Source: Chloroflexota bacterium
GTDB lineage: Bacteria; Chloroflexota; Ktedonobacteria; Ktedonobacterales; Ktedonobacteraceae
Direction of reading: 5' to 3'
Assembly: GCA_005881295.1 (NCBI GenBank)
Contig: VBHS01000184.1
Coordinates: 1-9,597, forward strand
DNA length: 9,597 nt
Shown: in pieces, positions 1 through 7,714 of the stretch
Layout of the letters: every line of letters begins with the position of its first letter
Numbering within the stretch: position 1 is the first letter of the stretch
Translations under genes and position numbers: made by a program
The notes under the pieces: generated by a model
The model's database searches: none
What the model saw: only the letters and a program-made list of their open reading frames with translations
What the model was told of the DNA's origin: nothing

Positions 1-291
1 AACTGTTTTAAGTACATTTTACATTCAAAATAACTTGACACTTATCCGTGGGCTGCGTTAAACTAACGACAATAACCTGAACTTTTCGCTTCCATAATAC
101 TTCATCGTTTTGGGCGAGATCTATTGTACATACCCTACATTGTCAGTAAAACGCCGCAGCCAACCAGACTAACTAAGTGCTCGGAATGCAAATGAGTCGT
201 TTGTGTTCTTAATACCTGGAAACATCATTTGACTTGTAGCGCTTGTATACGTCTATCAACATAACAGCTTGATTTCGTATCGACAACATTA
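1..291. other. AT-rich upstream region, no gene seen
   Basis: No open frame here looks like a protein. The stretch is AT-rich and sits in front of the sigma-like gene, so it probably carries that gene's promoter. Two weak candidates can be read on the + strand. One is TTGACA (35-40), then 17 bp, then TTAAAC (58-63). The other is TTGACT (229-234), then 17 bp, then TCTATC (252-257). Both have a good -35 and a poor -10, so neither is called. A housekeeping sigma factor might not be the relevant one if the operon is autoregulated. Confidence 0.5.
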
Positions 292-308
292 CTTCAGCAG
301 TGCTGAAG
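292..308. promoter_or_regulatory. 17-bp palindrome in front of the sigma-like gene (candidate operator or hairpin)
   Basis: CTTCAGCA (292-299) and TGCTGAAG (301-308) are perfect 8-bp inverted arms around a single G. On DNA this has the shape of a dimeric repressor site. In RNA the inner bases would open to give a 6-bp stem with a 5-nt loop. The right arm touches the purine-rich ribosome site at 308-315 and ends 15 nt before the preferred ATG at 324, so either binding mode could affect expression of that gene. The role is inferred from position and symmetry only. Confidence 0.4.
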
Positions 309-323
309 AGAGAGGTCGAGAGC

Positions 324-1004
324 ATGGGCATCGAGATGGATAAACCTCCGCGCTCAATGAGCCTATCAGAGCTTACATCGCGCTGTATGAGCGAAATACA
401 GAAGTACAATCAGAGGGAGCCACACAACGACCAGTGTTGCCTGGAAATTTTCCGGCGCGCGCTGTTGCAGCAAGACTCTCGTGCCTGGTCAGTGCTGACG
501 GAGCGCTTTCATGGCATCGTGCTGAGCTGGGTACGCCGTCATCCCCAGAGAGAGGCGGTCCGTGATATCGATAGCGAAGAGAATTTTGTTGCACTTACCT
601 TCGAACGTTTCTGGAGGGTCACAGTACGCAATAAGACCCTGGAATTTACTACCCTGGCCGGAGCGCTCGTTTTTTTACGTGCCTGCGTCAATAGTGTTAT
701 CATAGATACATTGCGAAGCCAGAAAGAGATTCCAATACCGGAGAACTTTGAACGAGTAGCACCCGAACCTGATGAAAGCAATCAACGTTGGGAAGTCATC
801 AAAGGTTTTATTCCCAACGCACGCGAGAAACGGCTGGCCTATTTGCTCTACTACTGCGGCCTCAAGCCCAGGCAAATTGTACAGCTTCTCCCGCGGGAAT
901 TCAACGATGTTCATGAAATCTTTCGTTTGACACGCAATATCATCGATCGATTGCGACGCAATAAAGACCGGCTGCGCTGGCTGCTGGGCGATGGTGAGTT
1001 TTAA
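324..1004 (+). CDS. Sigma-70 family (ECF-like) RNA polymerase sigma factor, divergent
   Basis: A 226-residue soluble protein that looks like a two-domain sigma factor, which would direct RNA polymerase to a small set of promoters. Residues about 38-135 resemble sigma region 2: a helical run with ALLQQDSRAWSVLTERF near the start and a later FERFWRV...LRACVNSVIIDTLRSQ stretch typical of ECF factors. Residues about 165-215 form a helix-turn-helix-like region 4 (LAYLLYYCGLKPRQIVQLL), followed by basic residues. The linker between them (136-160) is acidic and proline-rich. The start at ATG 324 is preferred because GAGAGAGG (308-315) lies 8 nt upstream. A GTG at 300 extends the frame by eight codons but has no ribosome site. 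The zinc-finger gene downstream on the same strand is the likely regulatory partner. Similarity to classic ECF factors is weak, and it may be a sigma-like regulator instead. Confidence 0.75.
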   Translation: MGIEMDKPPRSMSLSELTSRCMSEIQKYNQREPHNDQCCLEIFRRALLQQDSRAWSVLTERFHGIVLSWVRRHPQREAVRDIDSEENFVALTFERFWRVTVRNKTLEFTTLAGALVFLRACVNSVIIDTLRSQKEIPIPENFERVAPEPDESNQRWEVIKGFIPNAREKRLAYLLYYCGLKPRQIVQLLPREFNDVHEIFRLTRNIIDRLRRNKDRLRWLLGDGEF

Positions 1005-1017
1005 GGGAACAGCACGA

Positions 1018-1089
1018 ATGCACGAAATTGAGGCCCTAAAAAACCGTTTTGCGACGTTTAAAAGGCAACACATACAGAATCAAGCCTGA
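1018..1089 (+). CDS. Possible 23-residue small protein between sigma-like and zinc-finger genes
   Basis: ATG at 1018 opens a 23-codon frame ending in TGA at 1087-1089. It encodes MHEIEALKNRFATFKRQHIQ followed by NQA, a basic, probably helical peptide with no membrane segment. AAGGGA at 1003-1008, overlapping the stop codon of the preceding gene, lies 9 nt before the ATG, a workable ribosome site. It is 13 nt from the upstream stop codon and 57 nt before the next start, so it could be translated in the same operon. A frame this short can occur by chance and I do not recognise the peptide; it could simply be spacer. Confidence 0.27.
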   Translation: MHEIEALKNRFATFKRQHIQNQA

Positions 1090-1146
1090 CTGATCCGTTA
1101 ACTTGACCCGTAAGTGAATTTCGTGCCAGAGAATGAGGAACTACTA

Positions 1147-1920
1147 ATGATGGACTGCTTGGACGCAATGGCCCCCAACGACGAGGAACTTTTGGGTTTT
1201 GCTCTCGATGAGCAACCTCTGTCAACGACGACGAGTGAACACCTGGAACAGTGCGAAATATGCCAGCAGCGTCTGGCTGAATACAAACTAGTCAACTCCT
1301 CTATTGTTTCCCAACTGTATCGTCGTCTCTGCCCCAGTGGGACACAGCTAAGCCTCTATTGCGCCGATCTGTTGCCTGACGAAGAACGGACACGTATAGC
1401 ATCCCATATATTGGATTGTCCCCTTTGTACTGCCGAGGTTGCTGTGACGCGGCGTTTTATGGCTCAGCCCCTTCTTGAGCCGTCTCGCGAAGCAGCGCCA
1501 CTGGTAGCCGTACGCCGCATTTATGCCACCCTTTTCCGTCAGCAGGCGCAACTGGTCCTGCGCAATGGGCACACTGTGTCCGAAAAAGCATGGCCGCGCC
1601 AGTACCGCGCCGAGGCTACCGATATCTCACTACACCTCTCACGTGCAAGCAATGGCGATCACATGTTGCTTGGCATCCTCACCAGCGCCAATAGCAACGA
1701 AAGTGTAGACGCCTTCGAGGGAGCGCAGGCCGAACTTTACAGCGCACAACAGGATAGTAATACAGAAGAAAGAAAATTGGAAAACTCGATTTGCTGCGCC
1801 ATGGTAGACGACCTGGGAAACATTGTATTCAGCAGGGTACCGCTTGGTGAATACATTATGGTCGTGCATCTACCAGGGCAGGAAGTCATCATTGAAGGAA
1901 TAGGCATCGAACGCGGGTAA
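1147..1920 (+). CDS. Soluble anti-sigma-like protein with two HxxxCxxC zinc-finger motifs
   Basis: A 257-residue protein with no membrane segment. The N-terminal part carries two H-x3-C-x2-C motifs: H32/C36/C39 (EHLEQCEIC) and H87/C91/C94 (SHILDCPLC). This is the pattern of zf-HC2 and ZAS-type anti-sigma factors. Residues about 135-257 look beta-rich, ending GNIVFSRVPLGEYIMVV, reminiscent of the regulatory-like beta-sandwich fold often attached to such fingers in Chloroflexota. By position downstream of the sigma-like gene it is the likely partner that binds and silences it, perhaps responding to redox state or zinc. The start at ATG 1147 is chosen because GAGGA (1135-1139) lies 7 nt upstream; GTG 1114 and GTG 1123 are in frame but lack a ribosome site. 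The classic membrane-bound anti-sigma layout is absent, so the signal would be sensed in the cytoplasm. The role is inferred from motif and context. Confidence 0.75.
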   Translation: MMDCLDAMAPNDEELLGFALDEQPLSTTTSEHLEQCEICQQRLAEYKLVNSSIVSQLYRRLCPSGTQLSLYCADLLPDEERTRIASHILDCPLCTAEVAVTRRFMAQPLLEPSREAAPLVAVRRIYATLFRQQAQLVLRNGHTVSEKAWPRQYRAEATDISLHLSRASNGDHMLLGILTSANSNESVDAFEGAQAELYSAQQDSNTEERKLENSICCAMVDDLGNIVFSRVPLGEYIMVVHLPGQEVIIEGIGIERG

Positions 1921-1969
1921 CTAGCCTGCTTATTTTATGGTTTCAATAAGCTTTTATGCTTTCACGATA

Positions 1970-2010
1970 AAGGGCCTGTCCGCGACTTCGCCGCGGACAG
2001 GCCCTTCTTT
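1970..2010 (+). terminator. Strong intrinsic terminator
   Basis: Arms at 1970-1984 and 1992-2006 pair perfectly over 15 bp, mostly G-C, around a 7-nt loop (ACTTCGC), followed by CTTT. It lies 49 bp after the zinc-finger gene and ends that transcription unit. The next gene points towards it on the other strand; read that way the arm is followed by TTATCG, a weaker tail, so it may act in both directions. A lesser repeat, CTGTTA (2020-2025) with TAACAG (2043-2048), lies between it and the end of the minus-strand gene. Confidence 0.85.
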
Positions 2011-2065
2011 CACCATTAACTGTTAGCAGTCTGTTCTATCCTTAACAGATTTTCCTATTGCCAGC

Positions 2066-2338
2066 TTATAGCGTGCGGCCACCAAAGCGACCACTACCGC
2101 TGACGGCTCGCAGTATCGCAATCAGGATACACGCTCCAATGAATGCGATAATGATGCTGACGATGATATTCGATGAGCCGATACCCAGCAATCCAGCCAG
2201 GAAGCCACCGATGATCGCCCCGAGGATACCGACGATGATGTCACCGACGATACCGAACCCGCCGCCGCGCATAACCATACCCGCGAGGGCGCCGGCAATC
2301 AAACCAACGATGATCCACCAAACAAGGGTTAACAACAT
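2066..2338 (-). CDS. GlsB/YeaQ/YmgE family stress-response membrane protein
   Basis: A 90-residue, very hydrophobic inner-membrane protein. Three membrane segments can be read: residues about 3-22 (LVWWIIVGLIAGALAGMVM), about 28-52 (glycine-rich, IVGDIIVGILGAIIGGFLAGL) and about 57-77. The pattern WxIxGLIAGxLAGxxMxGxGFG...GDIxVGIxGAxxGGFL is the hallmark of this family, often labelled transglycosylase-associated. Its members are induced by general stress in many bacteria; the biochemical activity is not known. The length is normal for the family. AAGGAG (plus-strand 2348-2353) is 9 nt before the ATG and fixes the start. It is a single gene, with the shared terminator at 1970-2010 downstream. 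Confidence 0.93.
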   Translation of the reverse strand: MLLTLVWWIIVGLIAGALAGMVMRGGGFGIVGDIIVGILGAIIGGFLAGLLGIGSSNIIVSIIIAFIGACILIAILRAVSGSGRFGGRTL

Positions 2339-2636
2339 GATGTAATTCTCCTTCTTTTATCTTCTCTAGATCTATTCTTAGACTGCGGCAAATGCTTGAA
2401 TATGTTCCTTTGCTATGAATGTTGTTCGGCTTAACTCAATCTGATTCAGCCGTTTCGCATTTGCTACACACACCTTACCCTATCCATACTAATATTTCAA
2501 GTCAACAATGACGTCTTTAAGTTGATTCTAATTTTCTTTTAATGCGTTCCTTATTTTATAAATAATACAATAGTATCAATGCGAGCAATTCAGGGCTCCA
2601 GTCTTTTGCTCACATTCTTTGGCAAGAGGAGGACTG
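2339..2636. other. Divergent AT-rich intergenic region
   Basis: This stretch separates two divergent genes and holds no plausible coding frame. On the minus strand a candidate promoter for the GlsB-like gene reads TTGACT (plus 2500-2505), 17 bp, TAGGGT (plus 2477-2482); its -10 matches the consensus at only three positions and it would give a long leader of about 130 nt. The part at 2540-2580 is strongly AT-rich. I see no extended repeat or RNA gene. Confidence 0.45.
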
Positions 2637-2665
2637 TTAGGAACTTAGTTTAGGTATGATACAAT
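2637..2665 (+). promoter_or_regulatory. Candidate promoter of the transglutaminase gene
   Basis: TTAGGA (2637-2642), 17 bp, then TACAAT (2660-2665). The -10 matches the housekeeping consensus at five of six positions, the -35 at three. Transcription would begin near 2672 and leave a leader of roughly 60 nt before the ATG at 2735. This is a reading by eye. Confidence 0.33.
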
Positions 2666-2734
2666 TTGATTTACGTTTGCGTCTTTTATAACAACGCTCA
2701 AAAAAGTAATGCTTGCCACCTGGAGGAGTTCTTA

Positions 2735-5140
2735 ATGAGGTCGAATATTGTTGAGCCCTATGCCTCGCCCAACATAGATATACAAGGCCAGCGTAAGCAG
2801 CCACAATACGAACCTCCAGGACCAGTGCCGTCATCTCCAACCCTGCAATTCACACGAGGAACGTCGAAATTCTGCCTGGTGTTAGCGCCAAAAGAAGGCT
2901 GGTTAGCAATGCTGCTCCTGGCCGCAGCGGTATGCTGCGTCGTTTACTCTATCAGTTCGGTTGGTTGGGTGAGTCATACTTTTATCCTCTATTGGAGTGC
3001 TATTGCTGGCCTCTTCGTCGGCCTTGCTATCGCCAAGATACACCGTTTACCGCAGCCAATCCTACATGTTGCCGCCTGTCTCATCGGCCACTGGCTCTCG
3101 ATCTGGCTCACCAGCGCTATCGCCTATCGCGTCTTCTGGGGACTATTAATAGCAGGCATAGGAGCAGTACTGACTGATCCCAGTCGCGTAAGTAACAGTG
3201 AAATGGTATTTCTTTTCTATCTCTCTTTTCTCAGTTTCTTTCTGGGATACTTTGGAGCATGGCTCATCTATCATGCTCACCTCCCCTGGCTTGTCGCCCT
3301 GGTCTATTGCTCCGTTCTTCTGATCAATCTCAATTATGTAAAGCAGAACATATCGTTTGTTATCGCCATCATGCTGGCGGCCCTCATTCTCCTCATTGGA
3401 CGTATCCAGCTGGCGACACAGTTAGAAGACTGGAAAAGCCAGGGGTTGTATATCGATCGTTCCTGGCTGCGTGGCATAACGAGGCGTTTCATACAAATCG
3501 CCTCGGCCTTATTACTGCTCGCCTTACTCTCAGCATGGGCTCTTCCAGTGCTGAGCGAACCAAGCACAGGCGTCACGTTCTGGAATAATATCGATAATGC
3601 CTGGGCCAACGTTACCCAGGGCCACCTGTCGTTGCAGAACACGGGATCAATACTGCAACCTTACCAGACCCCGACAAATTTTTTTGGAGATCAATTGACC
3701 ATCGCTGGCAGTGTTCACCTTCCCGCTGGCGAAGTGTTGCATTACACGAGTAGTAACCCCGCTGCGCAGTACCTGCCAGGATTCAGCTATGATCATTTCG
3801 ATGGCCATACATGGACATCTTCTGACCTTGCTAACGGGCAGAATTATGACGCCAGGGCCTCCTTGCCGAACGATACAAGCGTCAGCTACACACCTGTCAA
3901 TACCTCGATAACGATCGTACAGCCGCCTGGTGGGAAGAAACACTACCTTTTCGGCCCTTCACAACCATCAACATTTGACGTCGCCACGACACTCTATGGT
4001 AATCCTTTTGTCTCTGCCTGGTCGCAGCAGAGCCCATTGTCGAAGGGAGAACATTACCAGGTCACATCCTTCATTTCGACGGCCTCTCCCCGGGATTTAT
4101 CCCCGGTGCCGTTTCCACAAGATAACCCGGATTACTGGAGTGGAGCTTCAAACCTGACCACGCTGCAGTTGTTTTACTTGCAGGTCCCAAACGGCTTATC
4201 GCGCCAGGTCTTGCATACAGCCGAGCAATGGACGCAGGGCGCGACAGGTATGTATGATGCTCTTAAGATGCTCGAGTCTCATCTCAGCAATCAGACGCAG
4301 TTTACCTATGCTCTGGATAACCCCCCTGTCCCCGACAATGTCGATGCCATCTCCTGGCTGTTGAAGACACGTCATGGCTACTGCACGTATTATGCAACTG
4401 CTATGACGATCATGGCCCGCCTGTTGGGGATCCCTACCCGCGTGATCAATGGCTTTTCCCATGGACACCTGGATAGCCAGCGCAAAGTGTGGGTGGTAGA
4501 TGGAAGTGACGCGCATAGCTGGGTTCAGGCCTACTTTCCTGGCTATGGTTGGATCAACTTCGATCCCACCCCTGGCTTTGCCTTGAACAGCTCACAACCG
4601 GTGACGCAGCCTGCGGCGAAACCAACGCCCTCTAAACCCGCTCCTACAGCAACACCCGCGCACAAGAAAAAGGGAACTCCCCTGAGGCCACCATCCGACC
4701 CTCCAACCAATGGGGGCTCGATATCATCTGGCGCCGCGAACCGCCAGAACATGCTGGTAGAGCTATCCCTGGTCGCGCTAGCTGGTTCCATCCTTGTACT
4801 GCTCGTTGCCATCGGGAGATACTGGTGGCGCAACCTCTACGCCGGTAGTTCCTTCGTTGCCGGAGCATACTGGCGTGTATGTCGCCTCGCCGGCATGGTG
4901 GGCTTATCTCCGCGCGCCTGGCAGACACCATATGAGTTCAGCCAGGCGCTGTGCCAGCGTGTACCCCGGGAAGCGCGCCCTCTCTGGCGGCTGACAGAAC
5001 TCTTTGTACGAGAACGCTGGGCCCCTCCCCACCAGGCTCCTCAGTCTGTTGAAGAGCGCGAACTGCAACGCTCCTCTCCCAGGATTGGCAGGATATTTCT
5101 CCAGCTGCTCTGGCATAAAGCGAGGCATAGATTAACATGA
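2735..5140 (+). CDS. Membrane-anchored transglutaminase-like protein (TgpA type)
   Basis: An 801-residue membrane protein with the TgpA layout: an N-terminal membrane block, an outside papain-like transglutaminase core, and a further membrane anchor with a cytoplasmic DUF4129-like tail. Seven or eight hydrophobic segments lie at about 55-272 (roughly 55-75, 82-100, 108-130, 133-147, 156-178, 184-200, 206-222, 251-272). The core holds the expected triad: Cys550 in RHGYCTYYATAM, His594 in DAHSW and Asp610 in NFDPTPG, so it should be active as a protease or crosslinking enzyme. A Pro/Thr/Lys linker (about 625-662) precedes an anchor at about 676-698. A strong ribosome site, GGAGGAG (2722-2728), fixes ATG 2735; the frame is also open upstream to a TTG at 2666, which is unlikely. 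Such genes often sit beside MoxR ATPase and DUF58 genes; neither is present here. The substrate is unknown. Confidence 0.9.
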   Translation: MRSNIVEPYASPNIDIQGQRKQPQYEPPGPVPSSPTLQFTRGTSKFCLVLAPKEGWLAMLLLAAAVCCVVYSISSVGWVSHTFILYWSAIAGLFVGLAIAKIHRLPQPILHVAACLIGHWLSIWLTSAIAYRVFWGLLIAGIGAVLTDPSRVSNSEMVFLFYLSFLSFFLGYFGAWLIYHAHLPWLVALVYCSVLLINLNYVKQNISFVIAIMLAALILLIGRIQLATQLEDWKSQGLYIDRSWLRGITRRFIQIASALLLLALLSAWALPVLSEPSTGVTFWNNIDNAWANVTQGHLSLQNTGSILQPYQTPTNFFGDQLTIAGSVHLPAGEVLHYTSSNPAAQYLPGFSYDHFDGHTWTSSDLANGQNYDARASLPNDTSVSYTPVNTSITIVQPPGGKKHYLFGPSQPSTFDVATTLYGNPFVSAWSQQSPLSKGEHYQVTSFISTASPRDLSPVPFPQDNPDYWSGASNLTTLQLFYLQVPNGLSRQVLHTAEQWTQGATGMYDALKMLESHLSNQTQFTYALDNPPVPDNVDAISWLLKTRHGYCTYYATAMTIMARLLGIPTRVINGFSHGHLDSQRKVWVVDGSDAHSWVQAYFPGYGWINFDPTPGFALNSSQPVTQPAAKPTPSKPAPTATPAHKKKGTPLRPPSDPPTNGGSISSGAANRQNMLVELSLVALAGSILVLLVAIGRYWWRNLYAGSSFVAGAYWRVCRLAGMVGLSPRAWQTPYEFSQALCQRVPREARPLWRLTELFVRERWAPPHQAPQSVEERELQRSSPRIGRIFLQLLWHKARHRLT

Positions 5141-5142
5141 TC

Positions 5143-7272
5143 TCAAGATGCCAATTCCTCCAACTCCTCCGCTGTATTGACAGGCGCAAGACAGGCGAAA
5201 TTCTGACAGACGTAGGCGCTTGCTTTACCCTCTTTTAATGGTCTATCCGCCAGCAATGGCACAGCCTGTACAGCCTCACGATCAGTTGGATCAGCACAGG
5301 CCAGCACGCTATTGGGCAGATAGCGTCCATTGATGACTCCCAGCAGCGAACGGGTATCAGCCTCGGAAGGATTGCCCATAATAGCAAATTCTTTCACCGC
5401 CGAAAGAGCAAAATCCAGCGCGCCAATTACATGCCCAAAAGCCTGTGGGTGCTGCACCATTACATCCGCAATAGGCTGCAGGTAGTCGTCCGCACGCTGG
5501 CGATAGCTCTCCTCACCAGTAAATGCCGCCAGCCGCAGTAGAACATCGACGGCAACACTATTACCGGCAGGGGTAGCGTTATCCATGATATCCTTTGGGC
5601 GGCTGATCAGTGCCTCGTGATCACTGCCCGTATCAAAGAATCCGTTATTCTGCTCATCGGCAAACAGCGCGATCGCTTCATCCATCAACCCGCGCGCTTC
5701 AATGAACCAGCGTGGCTGAAAACTTGCCTCGTACAATGCCAGCAGTCCATCTGCCAGGAAGACGTAATCTTCCAGGTAACCTTTCAAGCGCGCTCGCCCA
5801 TCCTTATACGTGCGCAGCAATCGGCCTTCAGGACGTAACTCTCCCAGCAAAAACTCGGCATTCTTGCTGGCGACCTGGAGGTAATCGGCGCGCTCCAGGT
5901 ACCGCGCCGCCTCCGCGAAACTGCGCAGCATCAGCCCGTTCCAGGATGTCAGGATCTTCTCGTCACGCCCCGGCTTTACGCGCTGTTCGCGCACCTGGAA
6001 GAGCTGCAACCGGCTCTGCTGCAGCGAGTCCTCCACCTGCTTTCCGCTCAGTTGAGCCGCTTTCGCTATCTCTTCAACGTCCCGTGAGACATGTAAGATA
6101 TTCTTCCCCTCAAAATTTCCTTTCTGTGTCACATCGTAATACTGCATAAAGAGCCCGGCATCTCGTGGGGAGAGCGCAGCCTCGATCTCTGCTGGTGTCC
6201 ACACAAAGAACTTACCTTCTTCACCCTCGCTATCAGCATCTTGCGTGGAGTAGAAACCACCCTCGGGAGAGGTCATTTCGCGCACAACGTAATCCAGCGT
6301 CTCTTCGACAATGCGCCGATAGAATGCATTCCCCGTCACAAGGTAGGTATGCAAATAGACGCGGCTGAGCAGCGCGTTATCATACAGCATCTTCTCGAAG
6401 TGCGGTACCAGCCACTGCGCGTCAACGGAGTAGCGATGAAAACCACCGCCCAGCTGATCGTAGAGACCCCCCTTAGCCATATGTTGTAGCGATGACTCGA
6501 CGATCTCCAATTCTCCCGGCGACATCGTTTGTGCGCTCATCTCGCCCTTGAGCCGGTGCTGGTGCACGCGCAGCAGAAACTCCAGGGACATGGTGTTTGG
6601 AAACTTAGGAGCAGTGCCAAAGCCCCCATTGACAGCGTCGAACTCCGCAGCCAACTCCCGGCCGGCACTGCCCAATAACTCAAGAGGCATTGTTCCCGCG
6701 GCCTCCTCCCCCCGGCGACGAAAAGGGGTGCCGCTGCGCTGCTGCAGATACTCTGCCAACTGCGTCGCCTGTTCCTCGACGTCCTGTCGCTTTTCCTGGT
6801 AGGCTTCAGCCATGCTCAGCAAGACACGTGGAAACCCCGGCATCGTCTGCTGTCCATACTGGCGATCGCGCGGCGGAAAGTAGGTGCCGCCATAGAAAGG
6901 GCGGCCATCGGGCGTGAGGAAGACGGTCATAGGCCAGCCCCCCTGCTGAGTCATCGCCTGCACCGCCTGCATATAGATGGCATCGATATCCGGTCGCTCT
7001 TCACGATCTACTTTGATAGAGACAAAAAACCGGTTCATCATGGCCGCGATCTCTTCATTCTCGAACGACTCGCGCTCCATCACATGGCACCAGTGGCAGG
7101 CCGAGTAGCCCACGCTCAGTAAAATAGGCTTATCCTCGCCCTTCGCCTTTTGCAGCGCCTCCTCTCCCCATGGATACCAATCCACCGGATTGTGCGCGTG
7201 CTGCAACAGGTATGGGCTCGTCTCATTGATGAGCCGATTTGTATGCTTATGCTGTCCTTGTATATCAGACAT
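5143..7272 (-). CDS. Thioredoxin-fold DUF255 protein (YyaL/SPATA20 family)
   Basis: A 709-residue soluble protein, full length for the family. The N-terminal domain (about 10-170) begins with the signature NRLINETSPYLLQHAHNPVDW, one residue short here of being written whole, and carries a thioredoxin-like C59-H-W-C62 motif in GYSACHWCHVME, then KVDREERPDID and GGWPMTVFLTPDG. The rest (about 200-650) resembles the alpha/alpha-toroid of N-acylglucosamine 2-epimerase-like enzymes, with GGLYDQLGGGFHRY and HFEKMLYDNA blocks. A C-terminal CQNFAC pair is also typical. The biochemical role is not established; a redox or sugar-related function is usually suggested. ATG 7272 is chosen because AAAGGGA lies 5 nt upstream; an in-frame ATG at 7311 has its purine run too close. 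Its end lies 2 bp from the end of the convergent transglutaminase gene. Confidence 0.93.
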   Translation of the reverse strand: MSDIQGQHKHTNRLINETSPYLLQHAHNPVDWYPWGEEALQKAKGEDKPILLSVGYSACHWCHVMERESFENEEIAAMMNRFFVSIKVDREERPDIDAIYMQAVQAMTQQGGWPMTVFLTPDGRPFYGGTYFPPRDRQYGQQTMPGFPRVLLSMAEAYQEKRQDVEEQATQLAEYLQQRSGTPFRRRGEEAAGTMPLELLGSAGRELAAEFDAVNGGFGTAPKFPNTMSLEFLLRVHQHRLKGEMSAQTMSPGELEIVESSLQHMAKGGLYDQLGGGFHRYSVDAQWLVPHFEKMLYDNALLSRVYLHTYLVTGNAFYRRIVEETLDYVVREMTSPEGGFYSTQDADSEGEEGKFFVWTPAEIEAALSPRDAGLFMQYYDVTQKGNFEGKNILHVSRDVEEIAKAAQLSGKQVEDSLQQSRLQLFQVREQRVKPGRDEKILTSWNGLMLRSFAEAARYLERADYLQVASKNAEFLLGELRPEGRLLRTYKDGRARLKGYLEDYVFLADGLLALYEASFQPRWFIEARGLMDEAIALFADEQNNGFFDTGSDHEALISRPKDIMDNATPAGNSVAVDVLLRLAAFTGEESYRQRADDYLQPIADVMVQHPQAFGHVIGALDFALSAVKEFAIMGNPSEADTRSLLGVINGRYLPNSVLACADPTDREAVQAVPLLADRPLKEGKASAYVCQNFACLAPVNTAEELEELAS

Positions 7273-7358
7273 AATTGTCCCTTTCGATACTAACCGGGAA
7301 TCCTTATACATGTCCCTCGATTTCGCTTCATCTCCCTAGTGCGTTTCCCGTGAGGTTT

Positions 7359-7403
7359 GTTTCACTTGTTTCACTTGTTTCACTTGTTTCACTTGTTTCG
7401 CTG
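7359..7403. repeat. 9-bp tandem repeat (GTTTCACTT), four perfect copies plus one degenerate
   Basis: Perfect units start at 7359, 7368, 7377 and 7386; a fifth unit at 7395 reads GTTTCGCTG. Read on the minus strand the unit is AAGTGAAAC. The array lies 87 bp upstream of the DUF255 start, in its probable promoter region. It could be a slippage-prone minisatellite or a row of binding sites; the sequence alone does not decide. Confidence 0.9.
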
Positions 7404-7712
7404 TGTCAGCCAGTGCATAAAAAAGGGGATGTACGGAGGACGCCTCTTATTCCCGAAACGGTCCCTTGATTATGTACTAGCATTGTACGACAAGTTTTTG
7501 CAATTGACACTCTCACGCATGGTGCAAATCCTGCGGCTATGCCCTTGCTTCTGGCATGAAGCGCTGCATTGTTCGCCGCCAGTATTGCACTCATAGTCAG
7601 CCGCAATATCGGTGATACCGCGCTGCCATCCAGGAATCGACAACCGGCAGCCACACGTCCCGATTTCGCTGGACAGGCATTAGCGCAGGCAAGGCGCGAT
7701 GCCTTTATACGC
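7404..7712. other. Intergenic stretch without a convincing gene
   Basis: About 310 bp of balanced base composition, less AT-rich than the other intergenic regions. On the minus strand two overlapping frames stay open: one of about 100 codons from a GTG at 7714, and another of about 70 codons, cysteine-rich, without a good start. Neither has a clear ribosome site or a fold I recognise. It may be decayed coding sequence or an untranslated RNA. No transposase motif is visible. Confidence 0.4.
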
Positions 7713-7714
7713 AC

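Noticed and set aside
675..1073. 132-codon minus-strand frame
   Set aside because: It is antisense to the sigma-like gene, with no recognisable protein features.
2058..2345. 95-codon + strand frame opposite the GlsB-like gene
   Set aside because: It is rich in Pro, Ile and Met, has no ribosome site, and mirrors a clear family member on the minus strand.
5712..6149. 145-codon + strand frame inside the DUF255 gene
   Set aside because: Arg/Ala/Pro-rich shadow of a strongly supported gene on the other strand.
7359..7403. CRISPR array
   Set aside because: The units are 9 bp and contiguous, with no spacers and no cas genes.
7275..7469. + strand frame containing a repeated SLV peptide
   Set aside because: The repeat peptide is simply the translated 9-bp tandem repeat; there is no ribosome site and no conserved feature.
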